Source of the DNA: an uncultured Pelagibacteraceae bacterium
Lineage (GTDB): Bacteria; Pseudomonadota; Alphaproteobacteria; Pelagibacterales; Pelagibacteraceae
Assembly: GCA_902517865.1 (NCBI GenBank)
Contig: CABYDT010000005.1
Span: 20,109 to 84,108 of the forward strand
Reading direction: 5' to 3'
Length of the DNA: 64,000 nucleotides
Shown: positions 26,120-35,671 of the stretch, piece after piece
Layout: each line of letters opens with the position of its first letter
Position numbering within the stretch: position 1 is the stretch's first letter
Program-made: the position numbers and the translations under genes
The notes under the pieces: generated by a model
The model's input: only the letters and a program-made list of their open reading frames with translations
Database searches by the model: none
Told to the model about the DNA's origin: nothing

Positions 26120-27612
26120 TAATATTTTTTGAATAAAATCTTTGGTTTGGTTAGGACTTGCCCAACTGGAATATCTATTTTTAAATTATTAATACTAAAA
26201 GTATTCAATCCAAGTAAATTTAGGAAATATTCTGATTTTTTTGGCATTATTGGGTGCATTAATATAAATATGTTCTTAATAGAATTTAAAGATGTATTTA
26301 ATATATTTTTTATGTTTGTATCACTATTTAATTTTCTATTCCATGGTTCATTATCATTTACGTATTTGTTAATTTTAGAAGAATACTTATTGATTTCTTT
26401 TATATAATTATGAATTTCAAGATTTTGCAGACATTTAATAAAATTTTTTGGTTCTATTATTGTGATTGAATTTTGAGTATAATTTTCTGATGTATTAGGC
26501 ATTTTTGACTCATAATATTTATCAATTAGAGCAAAAACTCTTTGTGTAAGATTTCCAATGTTATTAGCCAAATCGTTTATGCAAATTTCTATGTTATCTT
26601 TATTTATCTTTCCGTCTAAACCAAAGACTACTTCTTTAGCAAGATAATATCTGATTTCATCTGTACCATACTCATTTATCAACTCAATTGGATTTAATAT
26701 ATTTCCCTTCGACTTTGACATTTTTTCGTCACCTGAAAGTATCCATCCATGACTAAAAATTTTTTTAGGCAAGGGAAGATCTGCTGCCATTAAAAAAGCA
26801 GGCCAATATACAGCATGAAATCTCAAAATATCTTTTCCTATTATATGAATATCAGCAGGCCAAGGCGCGTGCTGATCTTTATTAAAGTAGTTAGATGCAC
26901 TAATATAATTTACTAAAGCATCTAACCAAACGTATATAATATGTTTTTTGTGACCTGGCACACTTATACCCCAATTAAATGTAGTTCTCGAAACAGATAA
27001 ATCTTTCAATCCTTGTTTTATAAAACTTACAACCTCGTTCTTTCGAGATTCTGGTTGAACAAAATCAGGATTTTTTTCATAGAACGACAATAGTTTCTTT
27101 TCAAAGCTAGATAATTTAAAGAAATAGCTTTCCTCTTCCATCCATTCAACCTCACTACCGCTAGTTATTGATTTTTTTTTACCATCTTCTTCAAATATCT
27201 CATCTTCAGCATAGTATGCCTCATCTGAAATTGAGTACCAACCAGAGTATTTCGATAGATAAATTTGATCATTCTTGCTCAAAATTCCCCATAGCTGTTC
27301 AACAACTTTTTTATGTCTATCCTCTGTTGTTCTTATAAAGTCTGTGTTACTTAAATTTAGTTGATTTGATAAGTTTCTAAAGACATCTGAAACTTCATTA
27401 CAAAAATCAATTGGATCCTTGTTATCCTTTTCCGCAGATTTTTGTATTTTTAAACCATGTTCATCTGTACCAGTTAAAAAAAACACCTCATACCCTTCTA
27501 ATCTCTTAAATCTAGCGATTATATCTGTTAATATACTTGAATATGCGTGACCCATATGGGGTTTGCCAGAAGGATAATAAATTGGAGTAGTAATAAAAAA
27601 ATTTTTAGTCAT
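26119..27612 (-). CDS. metG: Methionyl-tRNA synthetase
   Basis: Class I synthetase. TTPIYYPSGKPHMGHAYSS contains the HIGH-type motif, EKMSKSKGN is the KMSKS loop, and the anticodon-binding helices form the C-terminus. From ATG 27612 it is 497 aa; a TTG at 27621 could add three residues but would leave no gap after holB. No C-terminal tRNA-binding EMAP domain and no zinc-knuckle cysteines are visible, as in the short MetG form. Confidence 0.96.
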   Translation of the reverse strand: MTKNFFITTPIYYPSGKPHMGHAYSSILTDIIARFKRLEGYEVFFLTGTDEHGLKIQKSAEKDNKDPIDFCNEVSDVFRNLSNQLNLSNTDFIRTTEDRHKKVVEQLWGILSKNDQIYLSKYSGWYSISDEAYYAEDEIFEEDGKKKSITSGSEVEWMEEESYFFKLSSFEKKLLSFYEKNPDFVQPESRKNEVVSFIKQGLKDLSVSRTTFNWGISVPGHKKHIIYVWLDALVNYISASNYFNKDQHAPWPADIHIIGKDILRFHAVYWPAFLMAADLPLPKKIFSHGWILSGDEKMSKSKGNILNPIELINEYGTDEIRYYLAKEVVFGLDGKINKDNIEICINDLANNIGNLTQRVFALIDKYYESKMPNTSENYTQNSITIIEPKNFIKCLQNLEIHNYIKEINKYSSKINKYVNDNEPWNRKLNSDTNIKNILNTSLNSIKNIFILMHPIMPKKSEYFLNLLGLNTFSINNLKIDIPVGQVLTKPKILFKKY

Positions 27613-27617
27613 TGATA

Positions 27618-28301
27618 TCAAATTAAATTTTTTAAATTTTGATTAAATTTTTTTGATTTGTCTAGAATTTTAAATTTTCTTATTAAATTTTCGTAATTAA
27701 ATTTATTATTTTCTTTAAAGTGTTTGAGTAAAGCGAATTTAACCATATTGAAATTCTCATTAGATTTTTCATTATTATAATTTTCAATAGATTGCCTTAT
27801 ATCAAGGGTTTCATTCTTTATTATATCAGTATTTTTAAGAAAATATTTAAATTTATAACAACGCGATTTTATAGTTTCTAAAATTTTATCATTTACAGAA
27901 GAAACCATAATAAAATTACAATTATCAATATTTTCCTCTAAAGTTTTTAGTAATGAGTTTGTGGCAAAGCTATTTAGAAAAGAAATATTATTAATTAATA
28001 CATATTTGTTATTTTTACTTAAGCTTCTAAAATTTGTAAATTTTATTAAGTCTCGTGTTATATCAATTCCTGTAGACTTAGTTAAATCTAAGATGTAAAT
28101 ATCAAATCTATTATTAAAAACAGCATCATCCTTCTCGCTTGTATAATTTAATCCAATAAAATTACTAACTAACTTTTTTACAAAAAAAAAGACTTCTTTA
28201 ACATCATTCGTTAATAGCAGAATAGGACTAGGTAAAATATTTTTGTTATTTAAATCAATAAACATTTTAAGTTGATTAGATAAAAAATTATTATTATCCA
28301 T
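27618..28301 (-). CDS. holB: DNA polymerase III delta-prime subunit-like protein, degenerate
   Basis: By position (between tmk and metG) and by residues such as NSLLKTLEE and ILETIKSRCYKF, this is the clamp-loader delta-prime subunit. It is only 227 aa, against about 300-350 in relatives. The P-loop is gone: the expected GPxGxGK position reads LLLTNDVKEVFFF. No zinc-module cysteine cluster is present and the C-terminal collar domain is very short. Delta-prime is not an active ATPase in many bacteria, so function may persist. Overlaps tmk by 8 bases. Confidence 0.78.
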   Translation of the reverse strand: MDNNNFLSNQLKMFIDLNNKNILPSPILLLTNDVKEVFFFVKKLVSNFIGLNYTSEKDDAVFNNRFDIYILDLTKSTGIDITRDLIKFTNFRSLSKNNKYVLINNISFLNSFATNSLLKTLEENIDNCNFIMVSSVNDKILETIKSRCYKFKYFLKNTDIIKNETLDIRQSIENYNNEKSNENFNMVKFALLKHFKENNKFNYENLIRKFKILDKSKKFNQNLKNLI

Positions 28302-28908
28302 TTAAAATTTTCTTTTTTACCAAAATTTTAGTTATCTGGTCAGTTACTTCATTTTTATTTAATTTACCATCTATTAAAAAAATTTTTTTATCTTTTTTTT
28401 TCTCCTTTAAAAAGGCTTTTCTTATAATGTTTAATTTTTTTAAATCATAATTATCAAATTTGTCGTTATTTCTTCTTCTTGATTTAAGCCTTTTTTTGGC
28501 TAAGACTACCGGCAAATCAATTAAAAAAGTTAAATCGGGATATGAATTTTTTCCTATTGTGTTTTGCAAAAAATTAATCAGTTTCTTGTCTATTTTTTGT
28601 TCATAATGTTGGTATGCATATGTGGAATGAACATATCTATCACATAATACAATATATTTTTTTTTTAGATAGTGGTTTATTTTTTTAAAATGGTCATGCC
28701 TCGCTGCATAAAAGAGCATTAGCTCTGATAATGGTGTCAAATTACTTTTTATTATTAGATTTCTAATTTTCTCGGCAAAATTTGTACCACCAGGTTCTCT
28801 GGTAATAAAAACTTTTTTATTTTGATTTTTTAAAATTTTATAAATTATTTTAATCTGTGTAGATTTTCCAGAAGCATCAATTCCTTCAAATGTTATAAAC
28901 TTTTTCAT
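28294..28908 (-). CDS. tmk: Thymidylate kinase
   Basis: Tmk makes dTDP from dTMP. The 204-aa protein has P-loop FEGIDASGKST at residues 7-17, the TREPGGT substrate motif near 37, LCDRYVHSTYAYQ (DR motif) and a basic LID region. It lies in the order carboxypeptidase-tmk-holB-metG-tatD, conserved in alphaproteobacteria. Confidence 0.96.
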   Translation of the reverse strand: MKKFITFEGIDASGKSTQIKIIYKILKNQNKKVFITREPGGTNFAEKIRNLIIKSNLTPLSELMLFYAARHDHFKKINHYLKKKYIVLCDRYVHSTYAYQHYEQKIDKKLINFLQNTIGKNSYPDLTFLIDLPVVLAKKRLKSRRRNNDKFDNYDLKKLNIIRKAFLKEKKKDKKIFLIDGKLNKNEVTDQITKILVKKKILNG

Positions 28909-28911
28909 GTT

Positions 28912-30045
28912 TTAACCCCATACAAAAAAACTTATAGAGTTTAAAAATCTTTTCATAAAATTTACTTTTTTTGTTTCAGTATTGGATATAATTTCTTCAG
29001 ATTTAATTAATTCATTATTATAATAAATTTCTAATTTACCCAAAATGTCTCCTTTTTTAACACTGGATTTAATTGGCTCTTTTACTTTAGCTAATATTTT
29101 TATTTTATTTTTTTTTCTTTTTTCTGTAGTAATAAATACATCATCTCTCAAAGTGCCTATAACATGCCCAGCATTAATGTTCCATGACTTGATTTTTAAA
29201 TCAATATTTTTGGGAATTTTTAATAGGTCGTATCTAATTTTTGCATAATTAATTAATTTTAAGCTTTCTTTTGTTCTCTCGGACGAAGATTTTGTTCCGC
29301 TGATTACGCTAATTATTCTTCTGTCATTCAGTTTCGTTGTTGCCGCTAGAGAATACCCCGAGTCAGATAAATGGCCGGTTTTAATACCATCCGCGCCTAT
29401 GTTTCTATACAACAACACATTTCTATTTCCTTGTTTTATTGGATCACCACCAGTTCTGTCCCAAGTAAATTCTTTTTCTGCATAAAGTTTGTAAAGTTCA
29501 GGGTAATTCTTAATCATGTAGATTGACATGATGGCTATATCAGAAACGGTTGAAAAATTATTTCCGTCATAAATACCTGATGAATTAGTAAAGTTTGTAT
29601 TTTTTAATCCAATTTCAATAGCTTTTTCATTCATTAAATCAGCAAATGCAGCTTCTGTTCCGGCTATACCCTCTGCTAAAACTATGCAAGCATCATTCCC
29701 GGAAACAATAATTATGCCTTTTAATAAATTTAAAACAGAGATTTTGTCATTGGGCAATATAAACATAGAGGAATAACCGCTTTTTGACATTCTCCAAGCT
29801 TTGTTAGATACAAGGAATTTTTCGTTAATTGATAATTCCTTTTTTTTAATTAAGTCAAACGCAACAATGCTTGTCATAATTTTTGTCATCGAAGCAGGTG
29901 AAATTTTTTGATCAGAGTTTTTTTCAAATAAAATTTTTTCTGAGTTAACATCTATTACTATTGCTTGAGACGCAGAAGTAGTTATTTTAGAGTAAGATAA
30001 TGAAGGCAAAATTAAAAGTATTATTAAAAGCAAAGTTTTTTTCAT
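28912..30045 (-). CDS. D-alanyl-D-alanine carboxypeptidase (penicillin-binding protein 5/6 family)
   Basis: This enzyme trims the terminal D-Ala from peptidoglycan peptides. The 377-aa protein has a signal peptide (about 1-19), the serine motif SMTK at 52-55, the SGN motif in IIVSGNDACIV and the KTG motif in GADGIKTGHLSDSGYS. A beta-rich C-terminal domain and a final hydrophobic/amphipathic anchor follow. It is downstream of and overlapping the rlpA-like gene, a unit for septal and lateral wall remodelling. Confidence 0.94.
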   Translation of the reverse strand: MKKTLLLIILLILPSLSYSKITTSASQAIVIDVNSEKILFEKNSDQKISPASMTKIMTSIVAFDLIKKKELSINEKFLVSNKAWRMSKSGYSSMFILPNDKISVLNLLKGIIIVSGNDACIVLAEGIAGTEAAFADLMNEKAIEIGLKNTNFTNSSGIYDGNNFSTVSDIAIMSIYMIKNYPELYKLYAEKEFTWDRTGGDPIKQGNRNVLLYRNIGADGIKTGHLSDSGYSLAATTKLNDRRIISVISGTKSSSERTKESLKLINYAKIRYDLLKIPKNIDLKIKSWNINAGHVIGTLRDDVFITTEKRKKNKIKILAKVKEPIKSSVKKGDILGKLEIYYNNELIKSEEIISNTETKKVNFMKRFLNSISFFVWG

Positions 30046-30671
30046 TTTATTATTATATTATAACCATTTAGTTTACTTAATTTATCACTATATTCGTCAA
30101 ACTCTTTTAAATTTATTAAAGGTCCTACGAATACATAATTATCATTTTTTTTTGATATAATAACTATTTTTTTCGTCCTAATATTTTTTTTAAGGTTTTT
30201 AACTAAAGTATAGGCATAAGATTCATTATAAAATGGGCCATATTCTAAATAAATATATTTTTTATCTGACTCACTGATTGTCTCTGTGCTTATTAGCTCA
30301 CGTGAAACTGAAGACGCAACTTTTTTTTCTTTTTCATAAATTTTGGCTTTTTTTGCAATAAATTTAGGATTTTCGATTGACTCTTCAATATAGACTAATG
30401 GAAAGTTTTTTGAAAGTTTTAAATTATTTAAGGATTTAAAATCGATATTTCCGACTCTATTTTGTGAACCTTTGTAATCCGCATTGGTAATTATTTTAAC
30501 ATAATTCTTGTTTTCTATATTTATTATTTTGACTAATCTATTTTTTTTCAAATTTTTAATTGCAATGATGCCTTCATTATTTAAAGATATAAAACCTTTT
30601 GTTTCATATATAGATTTTTGAGAAATGCATGAAAATAAAAATAAAAATAATAAATATAAAAATCTATACAT
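30042..30671 (-). CDS. rlpA: RlpA-like lipoprotein with SPOR domain, reduced
   Basis: The 209-aa protein has a lipoprotein signal with LFSCIS (lipid Cys at about residue 15). Residues about 40-95 (NRLVKIINIENKNYVKIIT..., then NRVGNIDFKSLNNLKL) fit the second half of the RlpA double-psi beta-barrel, but its first half with GxASWYG is missing. Residues about 140-209 form a SPOR-type domain (YLEYGPFYNESYAYTLVKNL...VFVGPLINLKEFDEYSDKL) that binds denuded septal glycan. Position between the lytic transglycosylase and carboxypeptidase genes supports the assignment. Confidence 0.7.
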   Translation of the reverse strand: MYRFLYLLFLFLFSCISQKSIYETKGFISLNNEGIIAIKNLKKNRLVKIINIENKNYVKIITNADYKGSQNRVGNIDFKSLNNLKLSKNFPLVYIEESIENPKFIAKKAKIYEKEKKVASSVSRELISTETISESDKKYIYLEYGPFYNESYAYTLVKNLKKNIRTKKIVIISKKNDNYVFVGPLINLKEFDEYSDKLSKLNGYNIIIK

Positions 30672-31653
30672 TTTTTAAATAATCTGCAAAAATTCCGATC
30701 GTAATGGCAAATCTTAAAGATCTGTTCCAATGTAGCAATTTTTCATAATTGTTGAGTACCAAGTAATAGTCTCCGCTATTGCCATCAGGTCTTATAAGTC
30801 GGGCGTTTAAATTTTCATTTATTTTTACACTATCAGATAATTTTACTCCAAGTTTTTTCCATTTTTTTATTGCTAATTTTTTTTTTAGTTTTCTTGCATC
30901 TATACCTATATATTTAGGATTAATTTCTTTTTCTAATTTAACTTTAAATCCCCATGGGTTTTTATCCCATCCAATTTTATTTAAATAATTTGCTGCAGAT
31001 GCAAACGAGTCATTTAAGGAAACATATAAATCTATATTATTATTATTATCATAATCTATAGCAAAGTTTTGAATTGATGATGGCATAAATTGAAAATTCC
31101 CATGTGCGCCTGCCCAGGAACCAACTAATGAATCTAATTTAATAATTTTTTTATCAATTAATCTTAATAATATTAAAAGCTCTTTAGAAAAAAACTCGGA
31201 TCTTCTTTTGTCATATGAGAGAGTAGATAATGCAGATATAATATCTACTTTACCTTTGTGTCTTCCAAAATGGGTTTCTATACCCCATAAAGCTACAAGA
31301 TAATTTGCAGGAACATCAAATTCCTTTTCAATTTTATTAAGTAGATCTCTATTTGATTTAATTAATGATTTAGCAGATTGAATTTTTTTAATATTTATTC
31401 TTTTCTTTATATACACATTTGTTTTTTCTATAAATTCAGGCTGTCTTCTGTCGTAAGTTATTATTCTCTCTAAAAATTTTACATTTTTAAATGCTGTGTC
31501 AACAGTGACTTGATTTACTCCTTGCTTAACAGCGTATTTTTTGTAGTTTTTGACCCAATTATTAAAATCCTCGTTTGCATTTAATATTTCAGGCTTAAGT
31601 ATTAATAAGATAAAAAATAATATTTTAATTAAGTTCATTATTTTGGATAACAT
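30664..31653 (-). CDS. Lytic murein transglycosylase (MltB/SLT family 3)
   Basis: It cleaves peptidoglycan to anhydromuropeptides. The signal peptide covers about the first 25 residues. The catalytic region is ALWGIETHFGRHKGK with the active Glu, followed by WAGAHGNFQFMPSSIQNFA and LNKIGWDKNPWG. I chose ATG 31653; TTG 31659 and ATG 31638 are alternatives. No C-terminal peptidoglycan-binding domain is clear. First gene of the run leading to rlpA, carboxypeptidase and tmk. Confidence 0.92.
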   Translation of the reverse strand: MLSKIMNLIKILFFILLILKPEILNANEDFNNWVKNYKKYAVKQGVNQVTVDTAFKNVKFLERIITYDRRQPEFIEKTNVYIKKRINIKKIQSAKSLIKSNRDLLNKIEKEFDVPANYLVALWGIETHFGRHKGKVDIISALSTLSYDKRRSEFFSKELLILLRLIDKKIIKLDSLVGSWAGAHGNFQFMPSSIQNFAIDYDNNNNIDLYVSLNDSFASAANYLNKIGWDKNPWGFKVKLEKEINPKYIGIDARKLKKKLAIKKWKKLGVKLSDSVKINENLNARLIRPDGNSGDYYLVLNNYEKLLHWNRSLRFAITIGIFADYLKNV

Positions 31654-31675
31654 AATCAAAAATGAAAGTCATTTA

Positions 31676-31703
31676 TTGATATTTGGCTATAAATATTTAT
31701 AAA
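31676..31703 (+). promoter_or_regulatory. Candidate promoter of tRNA-Ser
   Basis: TTGATA at 31676-31681 and TATAAA at 31698-31703 are 16 bases apart, and the tRNA begins 16 bases after the -10 element. The match is fair for an AT-rich region and is offered only because the tRNA must start here. Confidence 0.35.
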
Positions 31704-31718
31704 TGCGCTATTATCAAT

Positions 31719-31808
31719 GGAGAGGTGGCTGAGCGGTTGAAAGCACTGGTCTTGAAAACCAGCAATGGGGCAACTCATTCGTGGGTTCGAATCCCACCCT
31801 CTCCGCCA
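31719..31808 (+). tRNA. tRNA-Ser (anticodon TGA)
   Basis: A 90-base class II tRNA: acceptor GGAGAGG/CCTCTCC, anticodon arm CTGGT-CTTGAAA-ACCAG (anticodon TGA), a long variable arm (about AATGGGGCAACTCATTC), T-arm GTGGG-TTCGAAT-CCCAC, and an encoded CCA. Confidence 0.96.
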
Positions 31809-31813
31809 TTGAA

Positions 31814-33088
31814 TTAATTTATTTTTGTACAACCATTCATATAAGGTACGAGCACTTTCGGGACCGTTATTGACCCATCTGAATTTTGATAGTTTTCTAA
31901 TATTGCTACAATAGTTCTACCAACGGCTAAACCAGAACCGTTTAATGTAGATAGATACTCATTTTTTCCATCTACAGTTTTGTATTTTGAATTCATTCTC
32001 ACAGATTGAAAAATTCCACAGCTCGAACAGCTTGATATCTCTCTATAATTTTTTTGTGATGGTAACCAAACCTCAATGTCATAAGTTTTTTCTGCACTAA
32101 AACCCATGTCACCGCTACATAATAGAATAACTCTATACGGAATTTCTAATTTCTTTAAAATTGATTCTGCACAAGACAGTAATCTTTCAAGTTCTTCTAA
32201 TCTTTTCTCTGGTTGAATAATTGATACTAATTCAACTTTCGTAAACTGATGCTGTCTAATCATTCCCTTAGTATCTTTTCCAGCAGCTCCAGCTTCCTTT
32301 CTGAAACATTGTGTACTGCTAACTAATCTTAAAGGTAAATTTTCATATTCAATAATTTTCCCAGCCACTATATTTGTTAAAGAAACCTCACTAGTTGGTA
32401 TTAACCATAAATTGTCACCTAAATTATATTGATCATTTTCAAACTTGGGAAGTTGAGATGTTCCAAACATAGATTTGGAATTAACAATTACAGGCATGGA
32501 ATGCTCCGTATAACCATTTTCTTTTGTGTGAACGTCCAACATAAAATTAACAAGTGCTCTTTCTAATAAAGCAAGATTGTTTTTAAGTATAACAAATCTA
32601 GAACGTGAAATTTTAGCTGCATTTTCAAAATCCATTTGATTTAATTTAACGCCAATTTCATCATGTGGTTTAATTTTAAAATCATGTTTATTAATATCTC
32701 CAAATTTTTTTATTTCCTTATTATCTTCGTTATTTTTTCCTATAGGCACTGTATTGTGAGAAATATTAGGAATATTATGTATTAAATTGTCACTTTCAGC
32801 TTTAATTGTTTCATTTAAATTTGTTAAATCATTAATTTTATTTTTTAAATTTGTAACTTCATTGCTTTTAAGATTAAATTCTTTGGAATTTTTTTTTATA
32901 GAGGATAACTCTTTAGATATTACGTTTCTTTTATTTTGAAGCTTTTGAATTGACTCTAGATTTTCTCTGTACTTTTCATCAATAGCTAATATTTCATTAA
33001 TAATTTTATCTGAATTTTTGAATTGTCTATTATTTAAAGAATTAATTACCTCTTTCTTATTTTCTCTAATAAACTTTACCAGAATCAT
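31814..33088 (-). CDS. serS: Seryl-tRNA synthetase
   Basis: Class II synthetase of 424 aa. An N-terminal antiparallel coiled coil (residues about 25-105) reads the serine tRNA long arm. Motif 2 is FRKEAGAAGKDTKGMIRQHQF, and motif 3 lies in NGSGLAVGRTIVAILENYQ. It is the last gene of the dgt-to-serS run, overlapping tatC by 4 bases, and it ends 5 bases from the convergent tRNA-Ser gene. Confidence 0.97.
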   Translation of the reverse strand: MILVKFIRENKKEVINSLNNRQFKNSDKIINEILAIDEKYRENLESIQKLQNKRNVISKELSSIKKNSKEFNLKSNEVTNLKNKINDLTNLNETIKAESDNLIHNIPNISHNTVPIGKNNEDNKEIKKFGDINKHDFKIKPHDEIGVKLNQMDFENAAKISRSRFVILKNNLALLERALVNFMLDVHTKENGYTEHSMPVIVNSKSMFGTSQLPKFENDQYNLGDNLWLIPTSEVSLTNIVAGKIIEYENLPLRLVSSTQCFRKEAGAAGKDTKGMIRQHQFTKVELVSIIQPEKRLEELERLLSCAESILKKLEIPYRVILLCSGDMGFSAEKTYDIEVWLPSQKNYREISSCSSCGIFQSVRMNSKYKTVDGKNEYLSTLNGSGLAVGRTIVAILENYQNSDGSITVPKVLVPYMNGCTKIN

Positions 33089-33828
33089 TTTTTCTCTACA
33101 ATTTTAACAGTAAAAATTGATATTTCATACAATAGAAGCAGTGGCAATGCTAATCCTATTTGAGTAATTGGATCTGGAGGGGTTAATACTGCGGCCATAC
33201 TGAATATTATTATTATTATATATTTTCTTCTTTTTCTTAAATATTCTGCATCAACAAAACCTACTTTTGCTAGCAATGTTAATAAAACTGGCAATTGAAA
33301 ACTTATTCCAAATGCAATAATCAACCTAGTAATTAATGAGAGGTATTCATTTACTTTAGCTTCAAGTTGAATTGGTAAACTTTCTGGTGTTGCTATTTTT
33401 TCAAATGATAAAAAAAAATCTATGGCAAGCGGCATAATTAAATAGTAAACTAACATTCCCCCTAATAAAAAAAGTACTGGCGTAGCTACCATAAACGGTA
33501 ATAATGCTAGCTTCTCATTTTTGTAAAGCCCGGGTGCAATAAATTTCCATATTTGTATTAAAATAATTGGACAGGATATAAAAAATGCAGAAAAAAAAGC
33601 TAGTTTTAAATACGTTAAAAATGTTTCATGTAAAGCGGTAAAAATTAATCTTCGATCAATATTATCGTTTTTAACTGCTTCTGCATAAGGGGTAACTAAA
33701 AAATCATAAATTTTATCAGCAAAGAAATAGCATCCAATGAAAGTTATAAATAAAAAGATTATACATTTTAATATCCTAGATCTTAATTCAACTAAGTGTT
33801 CACCAATAGTTGCTTGTTTTTCAACCAT
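33085..33828 (-). CDS. tatC: Twin-arginine translocase subunit TatC
   Basis: The 247-aa protein has six membrane helices and the N-terminal HLVELRSRILK that binds the twin-Arg signal. The central FxxAPGLYKNEK block reads FIAPGLYKNEKLALLPF. With tatB and tatA upstream it forms the complete Tat translocon. The M48 gene at 19619 has a possible Tat-type signal. Confidence 0.96.
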   Translation of the reverse strand: MVEKQATIGEHLVELRSRILKCIIFLFITFIGCYFFADKIYDFLVTPYAEAVKNDNIDRRLIFTALHETFLTYLKLAFFSAFFISCPIILIQIWKFIAPGLYKNEKLALLPFMVATPVLFLLGGMLVYYLIMPLAIDFFLSFEKIATPESLPIQLEAKVNEYLSLITRLIIAFGISFQLPVLLTLLAKVGFVDAEYLRKRRKYIIIIIFSMAAVLTPPDPITQIGLALPLLLLYEISIFTVKIVEKK

Positions 33829-34034
33829 TAAGATTTTTTATTTTTTTTATTACTTTCCTCAGAGTCTATATCTGTAGCGTTCTCGATATCATCCTGAATT
33901 TCAGTAATATAGGATTTTACTTTTTTAACATATGACCCGATTTTTTTTACAACGACAGGAAAATCCTTTGGACCGATTATTAATATTGCAAGTACAATTA
34001 TTACTAATAATTCAGACCACCCAATTTGTGGCAT
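33828..34034 (-). CDS. tatB: Twin-arginine translocase subunit TatB
   Basis: The 68-aa protein has the short N-terminal helix (IGWSELLVIIVLAILIIGPKDFP), the hinge, and an amphipathic helix with a charged tail. The Glu8 of SELLVI, typical of TatB, distinguishes it from the adjacent TatA. The 68 residues are short for TatB. One-base overlap with tatC and two-base gap from tatA. Confidence 0.92.
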   Translation of the reverse strand: MPQIGWSELLVIIVLAILIIGPKDFPVVVKKIGSYVKKVKSYITEIQDDIENATDIDSEESNKKNKKS

Positions 34035-34036
34035 TT

Positions 34037-34225
34037 TTAACTTTCAGATTTATTGTTATCGTCTTTAGATATAGATTTATTTTCTGAGTTTTCATCAGAC
34101 ATGCCCTTTTTAAAGCTCTTTATACCTTTGGCCACGTCTCCCATTAACTCAGAAATTTTGCCCCTGCCAAATAAGAGAACTACTAGTGCCACTACAATTG
34201 CTATTTGCCAAAAACCTATACTCAT
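34037..34225 (-). CDS. tatA: Twin-arginine translocase subunit TatA
   Basis: The 62-aa pore-forming Tat subunit. [19 protein letters not shown] is the membrane helix, then the hinge RGK and the FKKGM amphipathic helix, followed by an acidic tail. First of tatA-tatB-tatC; 37 bases separate it from scpB. Confidence 0.94.
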   Translation of the reverse strand: MSIGFWQIAIVVALVVLLFGRGKISELMGDVAKGIKSFKKGMSDENSENKSISKDDNNKSES

Positions 34226-34262
34226 AATGAATTTATATGTTAATTTTAAGAAAATACAACAA

Positions 34263-34904
34263 TTATTCTTTTTTTTCTAACGTATCACTGATCATATCAT
34301 CTATGTTTGAATAACTGTTTTTTTCAACTTTGCCTTTATCTTCCTCAGCAAACTTAGCGGTACCAAAAATTGAACTATCGACTCTATTATCTATTAGTCC
34401 AGCGGCCATTAATTCTTCCGAATTCGGCAAGTCATCAATTGAATTAATATTAAAGTGACTTAAAAAAGTATCCGATGTTGCGTACATCAGTGGTTTTCCT
34501 GGAATATTTTTTCTACCTTGTGGTTTTACCCAACCTAATTCAAATAATACTTCTAATGTTCCAGTGCTAAAAGATACACCTCTAATCTCCTCTATTTCAG
34601 ACCGTGTAACAGGTTGATGATAAGCTATAATTGCTAAAGTTTCGATTGCTGCCTTTGAAAGTTTTTTTTCCACGTAAATTTCTTTCCGTAACTTATCAGA
34701 TAAATCAGATGACGTTCTAAATGACCATTTGTCAGCTAAACATACTAGATTTATGCCTCTTGATTTGTATTCATCCTGTAGGTTATACAGAACTTTTAAT
34801 ACGTCTGTTCCTCTTTTGACTTTGGTTTTTAAAGTTTTTACATCAACTGGGTCTTTAGATGCAAACAAAATAGCTTCGATTAATTTTTTATCACTCTTAG
34901 ACAT
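34263..34904 (-). CDS. scpB: Segregation and condensation protein B
   Basis: ScpB dimers bind ScpA and SMC to compact and segregate the chromosome. The 213-aa protein has two winged-helix domains: [15 protein letters not shown] at the start and [24 protein letters not shown] in the middle, a strong family signature. It follows scpA by 3 bases. Confidence 0.95.
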   Translation of the reverse strand: MSKSDKKLIEAILFASKDPVDVKTLKTKVKRGTDVLKVLYNLQDEYKSRGINLVCLADKWSFRTSSDLSDKLRKEIYVEKKLSKAAIETLAIIAYHQPVTRSEIEEIRGVSFSTGTLEVLFELGWVKPQGRKNIPGKPLMYATSDTFLSHFNINSIDDLPNSEELMAAGLIDNRVDSSIFGTAKFAEEDKGKVEKNSYSNIDDMISDTLEKKE

Positions 34905-34907
34905 TTT

Positions 34908-35648
34908 TTATTTTTTTTTTATAAATATTTTATTATATATATTTTTTTGTTTAATTAATAATTCCCCTTCCCTCACCAATTCAAGGCTAGCAACCAATGT
35001 CCCCGATAGGCCAGTTTTATATAATTTTTTATTATTTAAATATATTTTGGGAATAGTTTTTTTAATATCACACCAATCTTTTATTGAATTAAACATTGCT
35101 GATATTTTTTTTATAGCTAATTCCATGGTGTACACTGGCAGTTTAATAATATCTATTTTTGAGAAATTTTGTTTTCTTTTAAAATCTGCATAAGATTTAA
35201 TTAATTCATATAAAGATAATTTATATTTTGATTTATTTTTAGCTTTTATATCCTGTGCTCCTCCTCTAAAAAAAATATCAACACCAATTTGTTTTTTTTT
35301 CATTAGTTGTGATGAAAGTAATCTTATCATTTCTAACTTTCTTAATTGTAATTTTAATTTTTCAGCCATTTCAATTGCTGAAAAATCATCATCATATTCA
35401 TCGGGTAATAATAATCTTGATTTCAAATACGCCAACCATGCAGCCATTACTAAAAAATCAGCGGCTAATTCTAAATTTTTTTTTACTTTTTCTATTACCC
35501 TAATATAAGAATCTGCTAATTGCTCTATTGATATTTGCATTAAATCAACTTTTTGAGATTTTGCTAAATCTAGCAACAAATCAAGTGGTCCTTCATAGTT
35601 ATCTATGTTTAAAACAAAATTTTCTACTTGATTAAGAGTCTTATTCAT
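34908..35648 (-). CDS. scpA: Segregation and condensation protein A
   Basis: ScpA is the kleisin that bridges SMC heads. This 246-aa protein opens with the family signature NYEGPLDLLLDLAKSQKVD, then AADFLVMAAWLAYLKSRLLLP. The C-terminal winged helix includes FLALLELVREG-like LVASLELVREGEL. Between nagZ and scpB. Confidence 0.95.
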   Translation of the reverse strand: MNKTLNQVENFVLNIDNYEGPLDLLLDLAKSQKVDLMQISIEQLADSYIRVIEKVKKNLELAADFLVMAAWLAYLKSRLLLPDEYDDDFSAIEMAEKLKLQLRKLEMIRLLSSQLMKKKQIGVDIFFRGGAQDIKAKNKSKYKLSLYELIKSYADFKRKQNFSKIDIIKLPVYTMELAIKKISAMFNSIKDWCDIKKTIPKIYLNNKKLYKTGLSGTLVASLELVREGELLIKQKNIYNKIFIKKK

Positions 35649-35671
35649 ATGAAATCAAATAATTCTAAAAT

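Noticed and set aside
27612..27621. metG start at TTG 27621
   Set aside because: ATG 27612 gives the standard MTKNFFITTPIYY start, so the upstream TTG is unnecessary.
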